A stretch of 26,804 nt of DNA. Origin: [Eubacterium] yurii subsp. margaretiae ATCC 43715. GTDB taxonomy: Bacteria > Bacillota > Clostridia > Peptostreptococcales > Filifactoraceae. The stretch spans positions 1,282,296 to 1,309,099 of the forward strand of contig GL405246.1 in assembly GCA_000146855.1 (NCBI GenBank). Reading direction: 5' to 3'. Each line of letters begins with the position of its first letter. The first letter of the stretch is position 1. Below are positions 1 to 8,973 of this stretch, piece after piece. A program made the translations under genes and the position numbers. The notes beneath the pieces were generated by a model that worked only from the letters and a program-made list of their open reading frames with translations, did not search any database and was not told where the DNA came from.

Positions 1-37
1 TCATTTTATTGCTGATTCAATTAAATTTTACATATTC

Positions 38-67
38 TACTTCGCATAATAAGCATTATGCGAAGTA
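38..67 (-). terminator. 13-bp perfect hairpin downstream of purR
   Basis: Arms 38-50 and 55-67 are perfect reverse complements around a 4-base AAGC loop, and the hairpin begins 24 bases past the purR stop. It probably ends the purR transcript. The downstream sequence on the minus strand (GAATATGTAAAATTT) has no clean T-run, so it could instead be an mRNA-stabilising hairpin or a dispersed repeat. Confidence 0.5.
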
Positions 68-91
68 ATGGGCCAAAATATTGAAAATACT

Positions 92-916
92 CTACTCTTC
101 TAATTTATTAATAATGTTTTGAGATGGTTTTAAAATATTATCTTCATTATGTTCATCTAAAAGCAGTAACGATTCATAATTATATATTTTTTTTGATTCA
201 GGTTCATTTGTAGATATTATTACTATACTACTCAATACTTCCACAGAAAATTCATTCATAAGCTCGTGCATTCCCTTTATTGTGCCCCCACCTCTCATAA
301 AATCATCTAAAATTATCACCTTAGACCCTTTTTTTATGCTTTTGATAGGAAGAGACATTGTTTGGATTTTATTGTTATTTTTTCCTGTAACATAGGTTAT
401 ATTTATAGAAGGACCTTCAGATATCTTAGTATTTTTTCTTATAATCAGCAAAGGTAAATTCATAGCTTTTGCTGTCATTATAGCTACAGGTATACCTTTA
501 GTTTCTATTGTAACCAAATAATCAGCCTTTGAATAATCTACAACAGTAGCGAATATTTTGCCTATTTTTTCCACTATAAAAGGATCATAAATCAAATCTA
601 TCAAATACAGGAATCTTCCTGGTAATATCCTTTCTTTTGAAGAGAGCTTTTCACAAAGCATATTTAAAAATTCTATGCAGTCTTTTTTATATACAGTAGG
701 AATATATTTAACACCACCTGCTGCACCTGGAATTGTAATTACCTTTCCTAGCTTTTGGTCGTCAAAAATAAGTTTAATCAGTGATATGTCAGCACTTATT
801 GTTGATTTCGCAGAAGAAAATTTTTCAGAGAAATAGTTAAAAGTTATAATCTTATTGGGATTATCTGATAATATCTTTGATATTGCAGCGAGCCTGTGTA
901 CTTTTTTTAATTTCAT
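92..916 (-). CDS. purR: Pur operon repressor PurR (PRPP-responsive)
   Basis: This is a Bacillus-type PurR of 274 residues. The family represses purine synthesis and transport genes and is relieved by PRPP. An N-terminal winged-helix domain (about residues 3-73) is followed by a phosphoribosyltransferase-fold effector domain. The PRPP-binding loop VIILDDFMRGGGT is at residues 200-212, close to the family form. The open frame extends upstream to 958, but the ATG at 916 is chosen: GAGAGGG lies just ahead of it, homology begins at MKLKKVHR, and the longer start falls inside the terminator of the preceding HPr gene. Family length is about 270-285 residues, so the protein is complete. No PurBox-like operator was recognised in the window, so its targets lie elsewhere. 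Confidence 0.93.
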   Translation of the reverse strand: MKLKKVHRLAAISKILSDNPNKIITFNYFSEKFSSAKSTISADISLIKLIFDDQKLGKVITIPGAAGGVKYIPTVYKKDCIEFLNMLCEKLSSKERILPGRFLYLIDLIYDPFIVEKIGKIFATVVDYSKADYLVTIETKGIPVAIMTAKAMNLPLLIIRKNTKISEGPSINITYVTGKNNNKIQTMSLPIKSIKKGSKVIILDDFMRGGGTIKGMHELMNEFSVEVLSSIVIISTNEPESKKIYNYESLLLLDEHNEDNILKPSQNIINKLEE

Positions 917-930
917 ATTAACCCTCTCAA

Positions 931-986
931 AATAAATAAAAAAAGTCCAACGTTTCAATATATAACTAATTAAATAACGTTAGACT
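931..986 (-). terminator. Intrinsic terminator between the HPr gene and purR
   Basis: On the minus strand AGTCTAACGT (986-977) pairs with ACGTTGGACT (953-944) over ten positions, one of them a G-U wobble. The stem is followed at once by TTTTTTTATTT. It lies after the HPr stop and before the purR start, so purR is largely uncoupled from the whiA cluster. Confidence 0.8.
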
Positions 987-1028
987 GCATAGGAAATAAT
1001 AACACCTATAAAAACAATCATAATGAAT

Positions 1029-1295
1029 TTATACAGTTATTAATTCATTCTCTATCAAATTAACCAAATCATCTACAGCATCTTTTTCATCCGGTCCGTC
1101 AGCTTTTATTTCTATAGACTCGCCTTTTCCAACAGATAAAGCCATAACGCCCATTATGGATTTTGCATTGACTGTAGAATTTTCTTTAGTTATAAGTATG
1201 TTTGACTTATACTTGTTTGTGTGCTGAATAAAAATTACAGCCGCTCTTGAATGTAAACCAGATTCATTTTTTACAGTAACTTCTTTTTTTATCAT
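1029..1295 (-). CDS. HPr-family phosphocarrier protein in the whiA cluster
   Basis: An 88-residue HPr-fold protein. His15 in SGLHSRAA is the site phosphorylated by enzyme I in PTS HPr. Ser46 in NAKSIMG is the HPr kinase site used for carbon catabolite control. It sits directly after whiA, the place held in Bacillus by crh, but Crh has Gln15, so the His keeps a PTS role possible. Residue 18, Pro in standard HPr (GLHARPA), is Ala here. The start ATG overlaps the whiA stop (ATGA). The ribosome binding site AAGGAGG is embedded in the last whiA codons, which indicates translational coupling. Whether this is the main ptsH product or a specialised paralogue cannot be told from one window. Confidence 0.9.
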   Translation of the reverse strand: MIKKEVTVKNESGLHSRAAVIFIQHTNKYKSNILITKENSTVNAKSIMGVMALSVGKGESIEIKADGPDEKDAVDDLVNLIENELITV

Positions 1296-2260
1296 TTTTC
1301 TTCTTCCTCCTTATATAGATTCATAGCAATATCTTCTATTTTTTTTAATCTATAATTAACTCCTGACTTGCTAAGTGGAACAGATAATTTCTCTCCTAAA
1401 TCTTTTAGGCTATAGCACTCATTTGACAATCTAAGCAAAGCCAATTCTCTTAAATCCTCAGGAATATAATCTATTGAACGTTTGTTTATTATATATTCTA
1501 TAGCTTTTTTATGCTTTACATAACCCTTTGTTATTTTCAAAAGATTAGCCGTTTCACAATTTACAATTCTATTTACATTATTTCTAAGATGCTTTTTAAC
1601 TCTGACATCTTCAAACTTGAACATACTGTCGTGAGCACCTATGAAATTGAGAAAATCAGATATACTGTCACCATCTTTAACATATACTACGAAGACATCT
1701 TTTCTTTCAACAATATGAGATCTTATTTCAAACCTATTCAAAAAAATAGAAAGACTTGAAGCAAGATTCTTATTGTGAGTAGTAAACTCTAGATGATAGT
1801 TTTTTTCAGGATTAGTCAATGACCCACATACCATGTAGACTCCTCTTAAAAATATCTTACTATCATCCTCTGAATCTAAAATCTCAAAGCTTATATCATC
1901 ATTTCTAAGAGTATATACATCTCCTTGAACTTGTATGATTGATAACTCTTCAAGTATATTATTTAAGTAGACTTCATTATCTTTTGGAAACTGTAAATTA
2001 TACAAAAAATCTCTACCAAAATTATAATTGTTTTTTTGATTAATTTCAAGAGTTATTCTAAATATTTTTTTAAAAATTGTTGTGATTTTTTTTGCAACAT
2101 CTTTTTGATTTATAGTTATAGAAAAAGTTTCAGCTTTTCCTTCATTTAACTTTATATTTCCGGAAAACAGGAGAACTGAATTTAAGAAAGAAAGCATCTC
2201 TTTTTTTGTATTTATCTTTATATTACAAAGTTCTTGTCTTATTTCATTAGAAAAAGTCAT
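1292..2260 (-). CDS. whiA: DNA-binding protein WhiA
   Basis: A 322-residue WhiA, usual length for the family. An N-terminal LAGLIDADG-like domain (region around RGVYMVCGSLTNPEKNYHLEF) is followed by a C-terminal helix-turn-helix (about residues 270-315, with SLKDLGEKL and GVNYRLKKI). In actinobacteria WhiA is a sporulation regulator; in Bacillus it affects division and chromosome segregation without an established gene-regulation role. The setting rapZ-yvcK-whiA-HPr is the classic Firmicute order. It starts 12 bases after yvcK ends and overlaps the HPr gene by 4 bases. The C-terminal acidic residues KEEEEK are encoded by the next gene's Shine-Dalgarno sequence. Confidence 0.95.
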   Translation of the reverse strand: MTFSNEIRQELCNIKINTKKEMLSFLNSVLLFSGNIKLNEGKAETFSITINQKDVAKKITTIFKKIFRITLEINQKNNYNFGRDFLYNLQFPKDNEVYLNNILEELSIIQVQGDVYTLRNDDISFEILDSEDDSKIFLRGVYMVCGSLTNPEKNYHLEFTTHNKNLASSLSIFLNRFEIRSHIVERKDVFVVYVKDGDSISDFLNFIGAHDSMFKFEDVRVKKHLRNNVNRIVNCETANLLKITKGYVKHKKAIEYIINKRSIDYIPEDLRELALLRLSNECYSLKDLGEKLSVPLSKSGVNYRLKKIEDIAMNLYKEEEEK

Positions 2261-2272
2261 GCCTAACCTCTC

Positions 2273-3271
2273 TTAGATAAAGGACAGTTTTTTATCATAT
2301 GTCCATTCATAAATTTCACTTATCAGTTTTGACACTCTGATATTGTCGTGAAATATAAACCCATCTTTTATAAAGACTAAATTTTCATTAATTGTTTTAA
2401 TATTTTTTTCTAAAAAATAGCTTTTATCGCAATCATTATTTTTTACAATATCCTGCCCTTTTTTTCTATATCTGTCATGAATATCCTTAGGTATCTCCCC
2501 TACATTTAAAACATAATAATCAAAAAGATTTGCACATCCATTTTTACTTAATTCCTTGTGAAAATCTAATGATGAAAAATTATCTGTTTCTCCGTTTTCA
2601 GTCATTATATTAGTTATGAATATCTTTACAGCCTTAGACTGTTCCAATTCTTTTTTTATTCCCTCTATCAATATAACCGGAAAAATACTTGTATATAAAC
2701 TTCCTGGACCAGCTATTATCATATCAGAATTTCTAATTGCTTTTATGGCATCTTCAGATGCACTTACATGCTCTGGTTCAAAATATACTCTATCTATCTT
2801 TGATTTTTGTTCTATTACTTCATTTGATATATTAGACTCCCCATACACGATATTTCCATTTTCAAGTTTTGCTAATAAGTTGATGTTGTCATAAGTTACA
2901 GGATATACATTACCTCTTACAGCCAATATCTTGGAAGTATATGATATTGCTTTTTTGAAATCACCATGTATATCTTGCATGGCAGCCAAAAACAGATTAC
3001 CGAAGTTTTGTCCCTTTAAACTCCCTTTTTGAAATCTGTACTGGAATAACTTTTCCATTTCAGGCTCAGTATCAGAAAGCGCAAGAATACAGTTTCTCAA
3101 ATCTCCAGGTGGTAAAATATTCATTTCGTTCCTTAGGATACCGGAACTGCCACCATCATCAGCCATGGTCACTATAGAGTTCAATACAACATCAAATTTT
3201 TTAAGACCTCTTAAGATGTTTGATTGTCCCGTTCCACCACCCAATATAGTGAAAACCGCCTTTGATTTCAT
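2273..3271 (-). CDS. yvcK: Gluconeogenesis factor YvcK/GlmR (CofD-like fold)
   Basis: A 332-residue member of the YvcK/CofD family. The N-terminal nucleotide-sugar-binding loop GGGTGQSNIL is at about residues 10-19. MADDGGSSG and PPGDLRNCILALS follow, all hallmark motifs. In Bacillus the protein is needed on gluconeogenic carbon and directs carbon to cell-wall precursors through GlmS; it binds UDP-GlcNAc. It is cytoplasmic. The start ATG has GAGGTT just upstream, and the gene lies 7 bases downstream of rapZ. The flanking genes match those in Bacillus subtilis (yvcJ-yvcK-whiA-crh), which supports the assignment. Confidence 0.95.
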   Translation of the reverse strand: MKSKAVFTILGGGTGQSNILRGLKKFDVVLNSIVTMADDGGSSGILRNEMNILPPGDLRNCILALSDTEPEMEKLFQYRFQKGSLKGQNFGNLFLAAMQDIHGDFKKAISYTSKILAVRGNVYPVTYDNINLLAKLENGNIVYGESNISNEVIEQKSKIDRVYFEPEHVSASEDAIKAIRNSDMIIAGPGSLYTSIFPVILIEGIKKELEQSKAVKIFITNIMTENGETDNFSSLDFHKELSKNGCANLFDYYVLNVGEIPKDIHDRYRKKGQDIVKNNDCDKSYFLEKNIKTINENLVFIKDGFIFHDNIRVSKLISEIYEWTYDKKLSFI

Positions 3272-3278
3272 TTTAACC

Positions 3279-4133
3279 TCAATTCAAATAGTCTCTGTGT
3301 TTTTTAAACACATTATACTTTTGCTCTTTTAAAAATTCATATATAATATTACTTACAGTCACTGATCTGTGTTTTCCACCTGTACATCCTATAGAAATAA
3401 CAAGGTGATTTTTCCCTTCTTTAATATACATCGGTAGTAAAAAAAGAAGCATGTCTTTCAATTTTTCTAAAAATGTAACACTATCTTGACTATTCATAAC
3501 ATAGTCTTGAATCTCTTTTTCATTTCCTGTCTTTTCTTTCAAACTATCGACATAGTACGGATTAGGCATAAACCTTACATCAAATACCAAATCTGAATCT
3601 ATTGGTACACCATATTTGAATCCAAAAGAAATTATTGTAACTAAAAACCCTGTATTTTTAATATTTTCATTAAAAATTGAAATTATTTCATTTCTAAGGT
3701 CAATAGGTAAAAAATTTGAAGTATTAATTATATACTTAGCCTTCTTTCTAACCTCAGAAAGCATTTGTCTTTCTTTTTCTATTACTTCTATTACATTTTC
3801 TCCCTTAGATAATGGATGTCTTCTTCTTGACATCTTATACCTATTTACCAATACTTCATTTTCAGATTCAAGAAATATTATATCATATTCAAATTTATTA
3901 TCGTTCAAAAAATCAATCGCATTATTAATTTCTTTTAAAAATTGATAGCCTCTGATGTCAACACCAAGAGCAATCTTGTCAAGCATCCCCTTTGAATCGT
4001 TCCCTAACGAAACTATCTTTGGTATTATTTCAGGCGGAAGATTATCCACACAATAATAACCCAAATCTTCCATTACATTCATTGCTTCGCTTTTTCCAGA
4101 ACCGGATATACCTGTTATTATTACTATTTTCAA
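3279..4133 (-). CDS. rapZ: RNase adapter / nucleotide-binding protein RapZ (YvcJ)
   Basis: A RapZ-family P-loop protein of 284 residues. Walker A GISGSGKS is at residues 8-15, and the C-terminal signature GCTGGKHRSV is present. In E. coli RapZ directs RNase E to the GlmZ small RNA; in Bacillus YvcJ is a GTPase/ATPase tied to competence and its small-RNA role is not established. The frame opens further upstream with two GTG codons (4145, 4142). The TTG at 4133 is preferred because GTGGTGAT, a good anti-16S match, then lies five bases ahead and the family N-terminus MKIVIITG is restored. First gene of the rapZ-yvcK-whiA-HPr unit. Confidence 0.92.
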   Translation of the reverse strand: MKIVIITGISGSGKSEAMNVMEDLGYYCVDNLPPEIIPKIVSLGNDSKGMLDKIALGVDIRGYQFLKEINNAIDFLNDNKFEYDIIFLESENEVLVNRYKMSRRRHPLSKGENVIEVIEKERQMLSEVRKKAKYIINTSNFLPIDLRNEIISIFNENIKNTGFLVTIISFGFKYGVPIDSDLVFDVRFMPNPYYVDSLKEKTGNEKEIQDYVMNSQDSVTFLEKLKDMLLFLLPMYIKEGKNHLVISIGCTGGKHRSVTVSNIIYEFLKEQKYNVFKKHRDYLN

Positions 4134-4333
4134 AAAAATCACCACTTTTAATGTCTTTTATTGATATTTTATACTAATATTTATTTGACTAATGGAAAAA
4201 TAGTTCTTTGATTATTTTTTCAATTACACTTAAATTTGAAGTATATAAAGTGAATTTTTCCACTGTTATACTAACTTTTAGTATTAAACTAACACCGTTA
4301 GAAGCATTTTATTATACATAGTTTTAAATAGCT
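4134..4333. other. Gene-free region upstream of rapZ with a small hairpin
   Basis: No convincing open frame is present. An inverted repeat, ATACTAA (4268-4274) and TTAGTAT (4278-4284) with a 3-base loop, is the only clear structure. Minus-strand TATAAC and TATAAA hexamers occur, but none has a good -35 at proper spacing, so the rapZ promoter is not placed. Confidence 0.35.
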
Positions 4334-4372
4334 AAAAAAAATCTAAAAGATATAAATTTCTTTTAGATTTTT
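4334..4372 (-). terminator. Intrinsic terminator downstream of the glutaredoxin gene
   Basis: AAATCTAAAAG (left arm ending 4349) and CTTTTAGATTT (right arm starting 4360) form a stem of at least 11 bp with a 10-base loop. On the minus strand it runs directly into a tract of eight T (4341-4334), only about 15 bases past the glutaredoxin stop. Short A/T tracts on both sides could allow some bidirectional use. Confidence 0.8.
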
Positions 4373-4385
4373 CAATAAGATATTT

Positions 4386-4616
4386 TTACAATCCAAGCAA
4401 TTCATCTATCTTCTCTTTATCGAAGCCTGTAACTTGAACATCACCTATATAAGTTGTAGGAACTCCCATTATTCTGTTTTTTATCAAAAATGCTCTAGCT
4501 TCAGGATCTTCATCTACATTTTTTTCTACAAATTGCACATTGTTTTCTCTCAAGTAATCTTTTATCATAGTACAGTAATGACAAGATGTGCTTGTATATA
4601 CAGTTACGTTCTCCAT
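4386..4616 (-). CDS. Small glutaredoxin-like thiol oxidoreductase
   Basis: A 76-residue thioredoxin-fold protein. The active site is C12-H-Y-C15, and the cis-proline motif GVPT is at residues 51-54. TGF at about 63-65 precedes the last helix. Size fits the NrdH/YruB-like group of short glutaredoxins in anaerobic Firmicutes, which reduce disulfides in the cytoplasm. Most glutaredoxins have CPYC, so His in the second position changes the expected redox potential. AAGGAGAG precedes the ATG. It is a single gene between hslO and rapZ with its own terminator. Partner reductase and substrate are unknown. Confidence 0.85.
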   Translation of the reverse strand: MENVTVYTSTSCHYCTMIKDYLRENNVQFVEKNVDEDPEARAFLIKNRIMGVPTTYIGDVQVTGFDKEKIDELLGL

Positions 4617-4697
4617 ATTTAATTTCTCTCCTTGCTTTTAAAATTAAAAATACTTCCTCATAGTCTTATATATCCACTTAAATTTTTTGCAATCAAT

Positions 4698-5570
4698 TTA
4701 TTTTTTAATTAGTGACAATAGCTCTTTTTCATCAAAATTATATTTTTTATTGCAAAAATGACATTGAACTTCTACTTTTTTGTCTTCGTTATATATATTT
4801 TCAATCTCTTTTTCCCCAAGTGATATAAGAGCCTTTTCAATTCTATCTTTACTACAGTCACACTCATAGCTTACCTGTCTCTTTGATAAGACTTCACATC
4901 CAAGTCCAGATAAAAGAATATCTGCAATATCTTCAGGGCTTTTCCCTTCTTTCATCATATCTGTTACTGATGATAAGTTATTAATATTATTTTCAATTCT
5001 TGATATTGTATCTTCGTCAGCAAAGGGCATTACATACACTATAAATCCACCTGCATGTATTACTGTATAATCAACATCTACTAAAACCCCAAGCCCGACA
5101 GCAGATCTTATCTGCTCTGAAGTAAGAAGATAATTTGTGTAATCTTCAGCTATTTCTCCACTTATAAGTTGACAGTTACCAATATATGGTTCTTTGAGAC
5201 CTAAATCTTTTATAACAGTAAGAGAACCATTAACACCTACAGCTCCGCCAACATCAAGTTTATTATTATCTCTAATCGGTAAATCAACGTTATAATTAGT
5301 TGCACAGGCTTTAATATTACCTGTATGATTAGACACACAGGTAATGTTCCCAACAGGTCCGTCGCCTTTTATTATAGTCGTAATCTTGTCTTTTTCGCCT
5401 TTCATACCTACAGCCATGATAGAAGTTGCTGTCATACTTCTACCTATAGCGGCGCATACAACAGGAGTAGGATTATGAATACTCCTCATTGTATTTACCA
5501 TATCTGTAGTCTTAGCAACAAAAACCGATAGCTCTCTATTTTTATCAGTAGCATTTATGATATAATCCAT
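4698..5570 (-). CDS. hslO: Redox-regulated chaperone Hsp33
   Basis: A 290-residue Hsp33. This cytoplasmic holdase is switched on by oxidation: four zinc-binding cysteines form disulfides and the protein unfolds to bind clients. The four cysteines are all present as C237-x-C239 and C270-x-x-C273, the family CxC...CxxC pattern. The N-terminal domain is typical (DYIINATD...AAIGRSMTA). The gene begins 8 bases after clpX ends, and its likely ribosome binding site (AAAAGGAGC) lies at the end of clpX, so it is probably the third gene of a clpP-clpX-hslO unit. Confidence 0.95.
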   Translation of the reverse strand: MDYIINATDKNRELSVFVAKTTDMVNTMRSIHNPTPVVCAAIGRSMTATSIMAVGMKGEKDKITTIIKGDGPVGNITCVSNHTGNIKACATNYNVDLPIRDNNKLDVGGAVGVNGSLTVIKDLGLKEPYIGNCQLISGEIAEDYTNYLLTSEQIRSAVGLGVLVDVDYTVIHAGGFIVYVMPFADEDTISRIENNINNLSSVTDMMKEGKSPEDIADILLSGLGCEVLSKRQVSYECDCSKDRIEKALISLGEKEIENIYNEDKKVEVQCHFCNKKYNFDEKELLSLIKK

Positions 5571-5578
5571 ACCAAACT

Positions 5579-6829
5579 TTATGCTCCTTTTTTAGTGTTT
5601 TTAATTTTTATCAGAGGCTCAGATTTTTTTATTATACAATCTTTATTTATGAGTATTGCCGAAACATCATCTCTTGATGGAATATCATACATTATATCCA
5701 TCATAGTTTCCTCAAGAATGCTTCTTAGCCCTCTGGCACCGGTTTTTCTTTCTATAGCCTTTCTTGCCACTTCTATCAAAGCCTCATCATCAATTTCAAG
5801 CTCGACATTATCAAGTTCAAACAATTTTTTAAATTGCTTTACAAGTGAATTTTTAGGCTCTTTCAATATCTTAACCAGTGCAGACTCATCTAGTGGATCT
5901 AATGAGGCAACTATAGGTAATCTTCCAACAAATTCAGGAATAAGACCATACTTCAAAAGATCTTCTGTTTGAACTTTTTTGTATATTTTTTCCTTATTTA
6001 CATCTTCTTTTGACACTATTTCGGTTCCAAAACCTATGGAATTTTTGCCCATACGCTTTTTGATAATCTCATCTATACCTTCAAAAGCACCACCGACTAT
6101 GAACATTATATTTGTAGTATCAATTTGAATAAGTTCTTGGCTTGGGTGTTTTCTTCCGCCTTGTGGAGGTACACTGGCAACAGTCCCCTCAATTATTTTG
6201 AGTAGAGCCTGTTGTACTCCTTCACCACTTACATCTCTTGTTATTGATACATTTTCAGATTTTCTTGTTATTTTATCTATTTCATCTATATATATTATTC
6301 CTGTCTGTGCTCTTTCAATATTATAATCAGAAGCTTGAATCAATTTGAGCAATATATTTTCAACATCTTCTCCTACATATCCCGCCTCTGTAAGAGTAGT
6401 AGCATCAGCAATAGCAAAAGGAACATTCATTATCTTTGCCAACGTCTGTGCCAAAAGAGTCTTGCCGGAGCCTGTTGGTCCAAGCAACAAAATATTACTT
6501 TTTTGTATATCAATATCATCTTTCTTGTTTTCAAGGTTATAAACTCTCTTATAATGATTATATAAGGAAACAGATAATACCTTTTTTGCACTTTCCTGTC
6601 CTATTATATATTCATCCAAGAAACTTTTAATCTCTTTAGGTTTAGGCAAATTAATATCATATGAATCTGACTTGTAGTTTTGTTTTTCTTCATCAATCAT
6701 ATCTTGACAAATTGAAACACACTCATCACATATATACACACCATTGCCATAGATTAATTTCTTTACTTCAGTTTGCTTTTTACCACAAAATGAACATCTT
6801 GCTATCTTATCATCTTTCTTATTAGACAT
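5579..6829 (-). CDS. clpX: ATP-dependent Clp protease ATP-binding subunit ClpX
   Basis: A complete 416-residue AAA+ unfoldase. The N-terminal zinc-binding domain has C12, C15, C34 and C37. Walker A GPTGSGKT is at 117-124, Walker B is IIYIDEID, the IGF loop that docks on ClpP is in KNSIGFGTE, and sensor 2 lies in KTGARGLRS. It unfolds tagged substrates and feeds them to ClpP. The gene is 27 bases after clpP, with AAAGGTG ahead of the ATG at 6829. The clpP-clpX pair is likely co-transcribed, with hslO following. Confidence 0.97.
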   Translation of the reverse strand: MSNKKDDKIARCSFCGKKQTEVKKLIYGNGVYICDECVSICQDMIDEEKQNYKSDSYDINLPKPKEIKSFLDEYIIGQESAKKVLSVSLYNHYKRVYNLENKKDDIDIQKSNILLLGPTGSGKTLLAQTLAKIMNVPFAIADATTLTEAGYVGEDVENILLKLIQASDYNIERAQTGIIYIDEIDKITRKSENVSITRDVSGEGVQQALLKIIEGTVASVPPQGGRKHPSQELIQIDTTNIMFIVGGAFEGIDEIIKKRMGKNSIGFGTEIVSKEDVNKEKIYKKVQTEDLLKYGLIPEFVGRLPIVASLDPLDESALVKILKEPKNSLVKQFKKLFELDNVELEIDDEALIEVARKAIERKTGARGLRSILEETMMDIMYDIPSRDDVSAILINKDCIIKKSEPLIKIKNTKKGA

Positions 6830-6856
6830 ATATACACCTTTTAATAATTTACAATA

Positions 6857-7444
6857 CTACTTTCCTCTTCCAAGCATAACACTGTCTATTAGACCGTAGT
6901 CTTTAGCCTCCTCAGCAGACATAAAGAAGTCTCTTTCTGTATCTTTGTTTATTATTTCTATACTTTTTCCTGTTTGCTCAGCCATTATTTCATTTAATTT
7001 CTTTCTCAACCTTATTATTCTCTCAGCATGTATTTGTATATCTGTAGCTTGTCCTTTTGTTCCGCCAAGTGGTTGATGTATCATTATCTCACTGTTTGGA
7101 AGAGCATATCTCTTACCTTTTTTACCACTACTTAACAAAAATGCTCCCATAGAAGCTGCCATACCAACACAAATAGTCGAAACATCAGGTTTTATATGTT
7201 GCATAGTGTCATATATTGCCATACCTGCAGTTATTGAACCGCCCGGTGAATTAATATAGAAATGTATATCTTTATCCGGATCTTCTGATTCCAAAAATAA
7301 TAACTGTGCAACTATCAATGACGCAGTTTGATCATTTACTTCGTCACCTAAAAATATTATTCTCTCTTTTAAAAGACGGGAATATATATCGTAACTTCTT
7401 TCTCCTCTACTTGTTTGTTCTATTACATAAGGAATAAATGCCAT
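6857..7444 (-). CDS. clpP: ATP-dependent Clp protease proteolytic subunit ClpP
   Basis: A 195-residue serine protease subunit that forms the double-heptamer chamber paired with ClpX. The catalytic triad is visible as S98 (GMAASMGAF), H123 ([10 protein letters not shown]) and D172 ([11 protein letters not shown]). The frame opens to 7474, but the ATG at 7444 is chosen because CAGGAGATG lies ahead of it and homology starts at [10 protein letters not shown]. It is separated from tig by a strong hairpin (7566-7607). No CtsR operator (GGTCAAA repeats) or CIRCE element was found in the 170 bases upstream. Confidence 0.97.
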   Translation of the reverse strand: MAFIPYVIEQTSRGERSYDIYSRLLKERIIFLGDEVNDQTASLIVAQLLFLESEDPDKDIHFYINSPGGSITAGMAIYDTMQHIKPDVSTICVGMAASMGAFLLSSGKKGKRYALPNSEIMIHQPLGGTKGQATDIQIHAERIIRLRKKLNEIMAEQTGKSIEIINKDTERDFFMSAEEAKDYGLIDSVMLGRGK

Positions 7445-7564
7445 TTTCACATCTCCTGTTTTATAAAAATACAAATCTTAATATAAATCAATTTAATTAA
7501 AAATTCGTATTATTTCAAAATTGTCCCAAATAATCTTACTATTACAATATTTAACTTATAAAAT

Positions 7565-7607
7565 ATTATAAGAGTGTAACTAACATCTATTAGATACACT
7601 CTTATAA
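7565..7607 (-). terminator. Hairpin terminator between tig and clpP
   Basis: Arms 7566-7578 and 7595-7607 (TTATAAGAGTGTA and its complement) are a perfect 13-bp match with a 16-base loop, six bases after the tig stop. The minus-strand tail TATTTTATAAG is T-rich but interrupted, so read-through into clpP is possible. Confidence 0.7.
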
Positions 7608-7613
7608 GCAAAA

Positions 7614-8900
7614 TTAAACTCTTTTTGTTTGTTTATTAAGAAAATCTATAGTATTTTTTGTACGAATACTGTCTATAATATATTGTTTTTGCTCTTCAGG
7701 AAGTATTTCTTTAAGTCTGTTTACATCCATGTTATATTGCTTAGCCATTTTATTAAGTTCATCCTCAAGTTGTTCTTCCTCATATGAGATATTTTCTATA
7801 TCTCTTATTTTTTCAAGAACCATTGATCCTTTTACTCTTTTTTCTGCCTCTCCTCTCATTTCATTTTTTACATCATCGGCAGTTTTATTTATATATCCAA
7901 GATACATATTAATATCCATACCTTGATATGCTAGACCTTGTGAAAATTCATTCATCATGTGTTCAACTTCAGAATCTATCATCTCAACAGGCAAATCCAT
8001 AGATGTATTTTTTACCACTGTATCAATTATATCATTTTCAAACTCAGAAATAGCTTTTGCTTCTTTTTTTGAATGTATTGATTTTTTAATATCTTCTTTT
8101 AATTCATCCAATGTATCAAATTCACTTACATCTTTTACAAATTCATCATCTAATTCAGGAAGTTGTTTTTCTTGGATTTCATTTATCTTTACATCAAAGG
8201 TAACATCTGCTCCTGCAAGAGTTTTTTCCATATAATCTGAAGGAAAAGTTACATTTATTACCTTTTCTTCTCCTAAATTCATCCCTATAAGCTGTTCTTC
8301 AAATCCTTCTATGAAAGATTTAGAACCTATTATTAAAGAATAGTTTTCAGCCTTTCCACCATCAAAAGGTACTCCGTCCTTTTTACCTTCAAAATCTAGT
8401 CTTATTATGTCACCGTCTTTAACAGGTCTATCTTCTATAGTAACATATCTAGCGTTTTTATTTCTCATTGATTCCAATTCTTCTTCTATTTCGCTCTCAG
8501 TTACATCAGTTTTAGGGAATGCTATTTCCAATCCTTTGTAATTTTCTACTGTTATATCCGGTTTTATTACAACCTTAACATTTATTACTATATCTTGGCC
8601 CTTTTTTATTTCTTCAACATCTATTTCAGGTCTTGCAACAGGTTCTATTGAAAGTGCTTCAACACCTTCAGAATATTCTTTGCTGAATCCCATGTTAATA
8701 GCATCTTCATAGAAAAAGCCTTCGCCATAATATTTATCAATCATATTCTTAGGAACTTTTCCTTTTCTAAATCCCGGAATATTTATCTTACTTTTGTTCT
8801 TGTTATAAGCCTCATTACAATATTTTTCAAAATCTCCTGACGGTATTACTAATTTCAATTCGGCATTATAACCTTCTTTTTTTATTAAATCCAATGACAT
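7614..8900 (-). CDS. tig: Trigger factor, ribosome-associated chaperone and prolyl isomerase
   Basis: A full-length 428-residue trigger factor. The ribosome-docking signature GFRKGKVPK is at residues 43-51 of the N-terminal domain. An FKBP-type PPIase domain (about 150-240, including DGDIIRLDFEGKKDG and FIEGFEEQLIGM) is followed by the long helical substrate-binding domain. It meets nascent chains at the ribosome exit. ACGGAGGATATAAA precedes the ATG. The tig, clpP, clpX order is widespread in bacteria and couples folding with proteolysis, but a hairpin here separates tig from clpP. Confidence 0.97.
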   Translation of the reverse strand: MSLDLIKKEGYNAELKLVIPSGDFEKYCNEAYNKNKSKINIPGFRKGKVPKNMIDKYYGEGFFYEDAINMGFSKEYSEGVEALSIEPVARPEIDVEEIKKGQDIVINVKVVIKPDITVENYKGLEIAFPKTDVTESEIEEELESMRNKNARYVTIEDRPVKDGDIIRLDFEGKKDGVPFDGGKAENYSLIIGSKSFIEGFEEQLIGMNLGEEKVINVTFPSDYMEKTLAGADVTFDVKINEIQEKQLPELDDEFVKDVSEFDTLDELKEDIKKSIHSKKEAKAISEFENDIIDTVVKNTSMDLPVEMIDSEVEHMMNEFSQGLAYQGMDINMYLGYINKTADDVKNEMRGEAEKRVKGSMVLEKIRDIENISYEEEQLEDELNKMAKQYNMDVNRLKEILPEEQKQYIIDSIRTKNTIDFLNKQTKRV

Positions 8901-8935
8901 TTTATATCCTCCGTTTTTTATAAGTTAGTCCTTAT

Positions 8936-8944
8936 ATTATAACA
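8936..8944 (-). promoter_or_regulatory. Extended -10 promoter for tig
   Basis: The minus strand reads TGTTATAAT at 8944-8936, a consensus -10 with the TGn extension, about 35 bases before the tig ATG. The matching -35 region is poor, as is common for extended -10 promoters. It lies in the short gap after the oxidoreductase gene. Confidence 0.6.
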
Positions 8945-8973
8945 TAAGTTTCAAAAAAATCTATAAAAAAATT

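Noticed and set aside
5595..5972. 125-residue plus-strand open frame opposite clpX
   Set aside because: Ser/Ile-rich shadow of the clpX coding strand with no family match.
7445..7613. Search for CtsR or CIRCE heat-shock operators ahead of clpP
   Set aside because: No GGTCAAA direct repeats or CIRCE inverted repeat could be seen.
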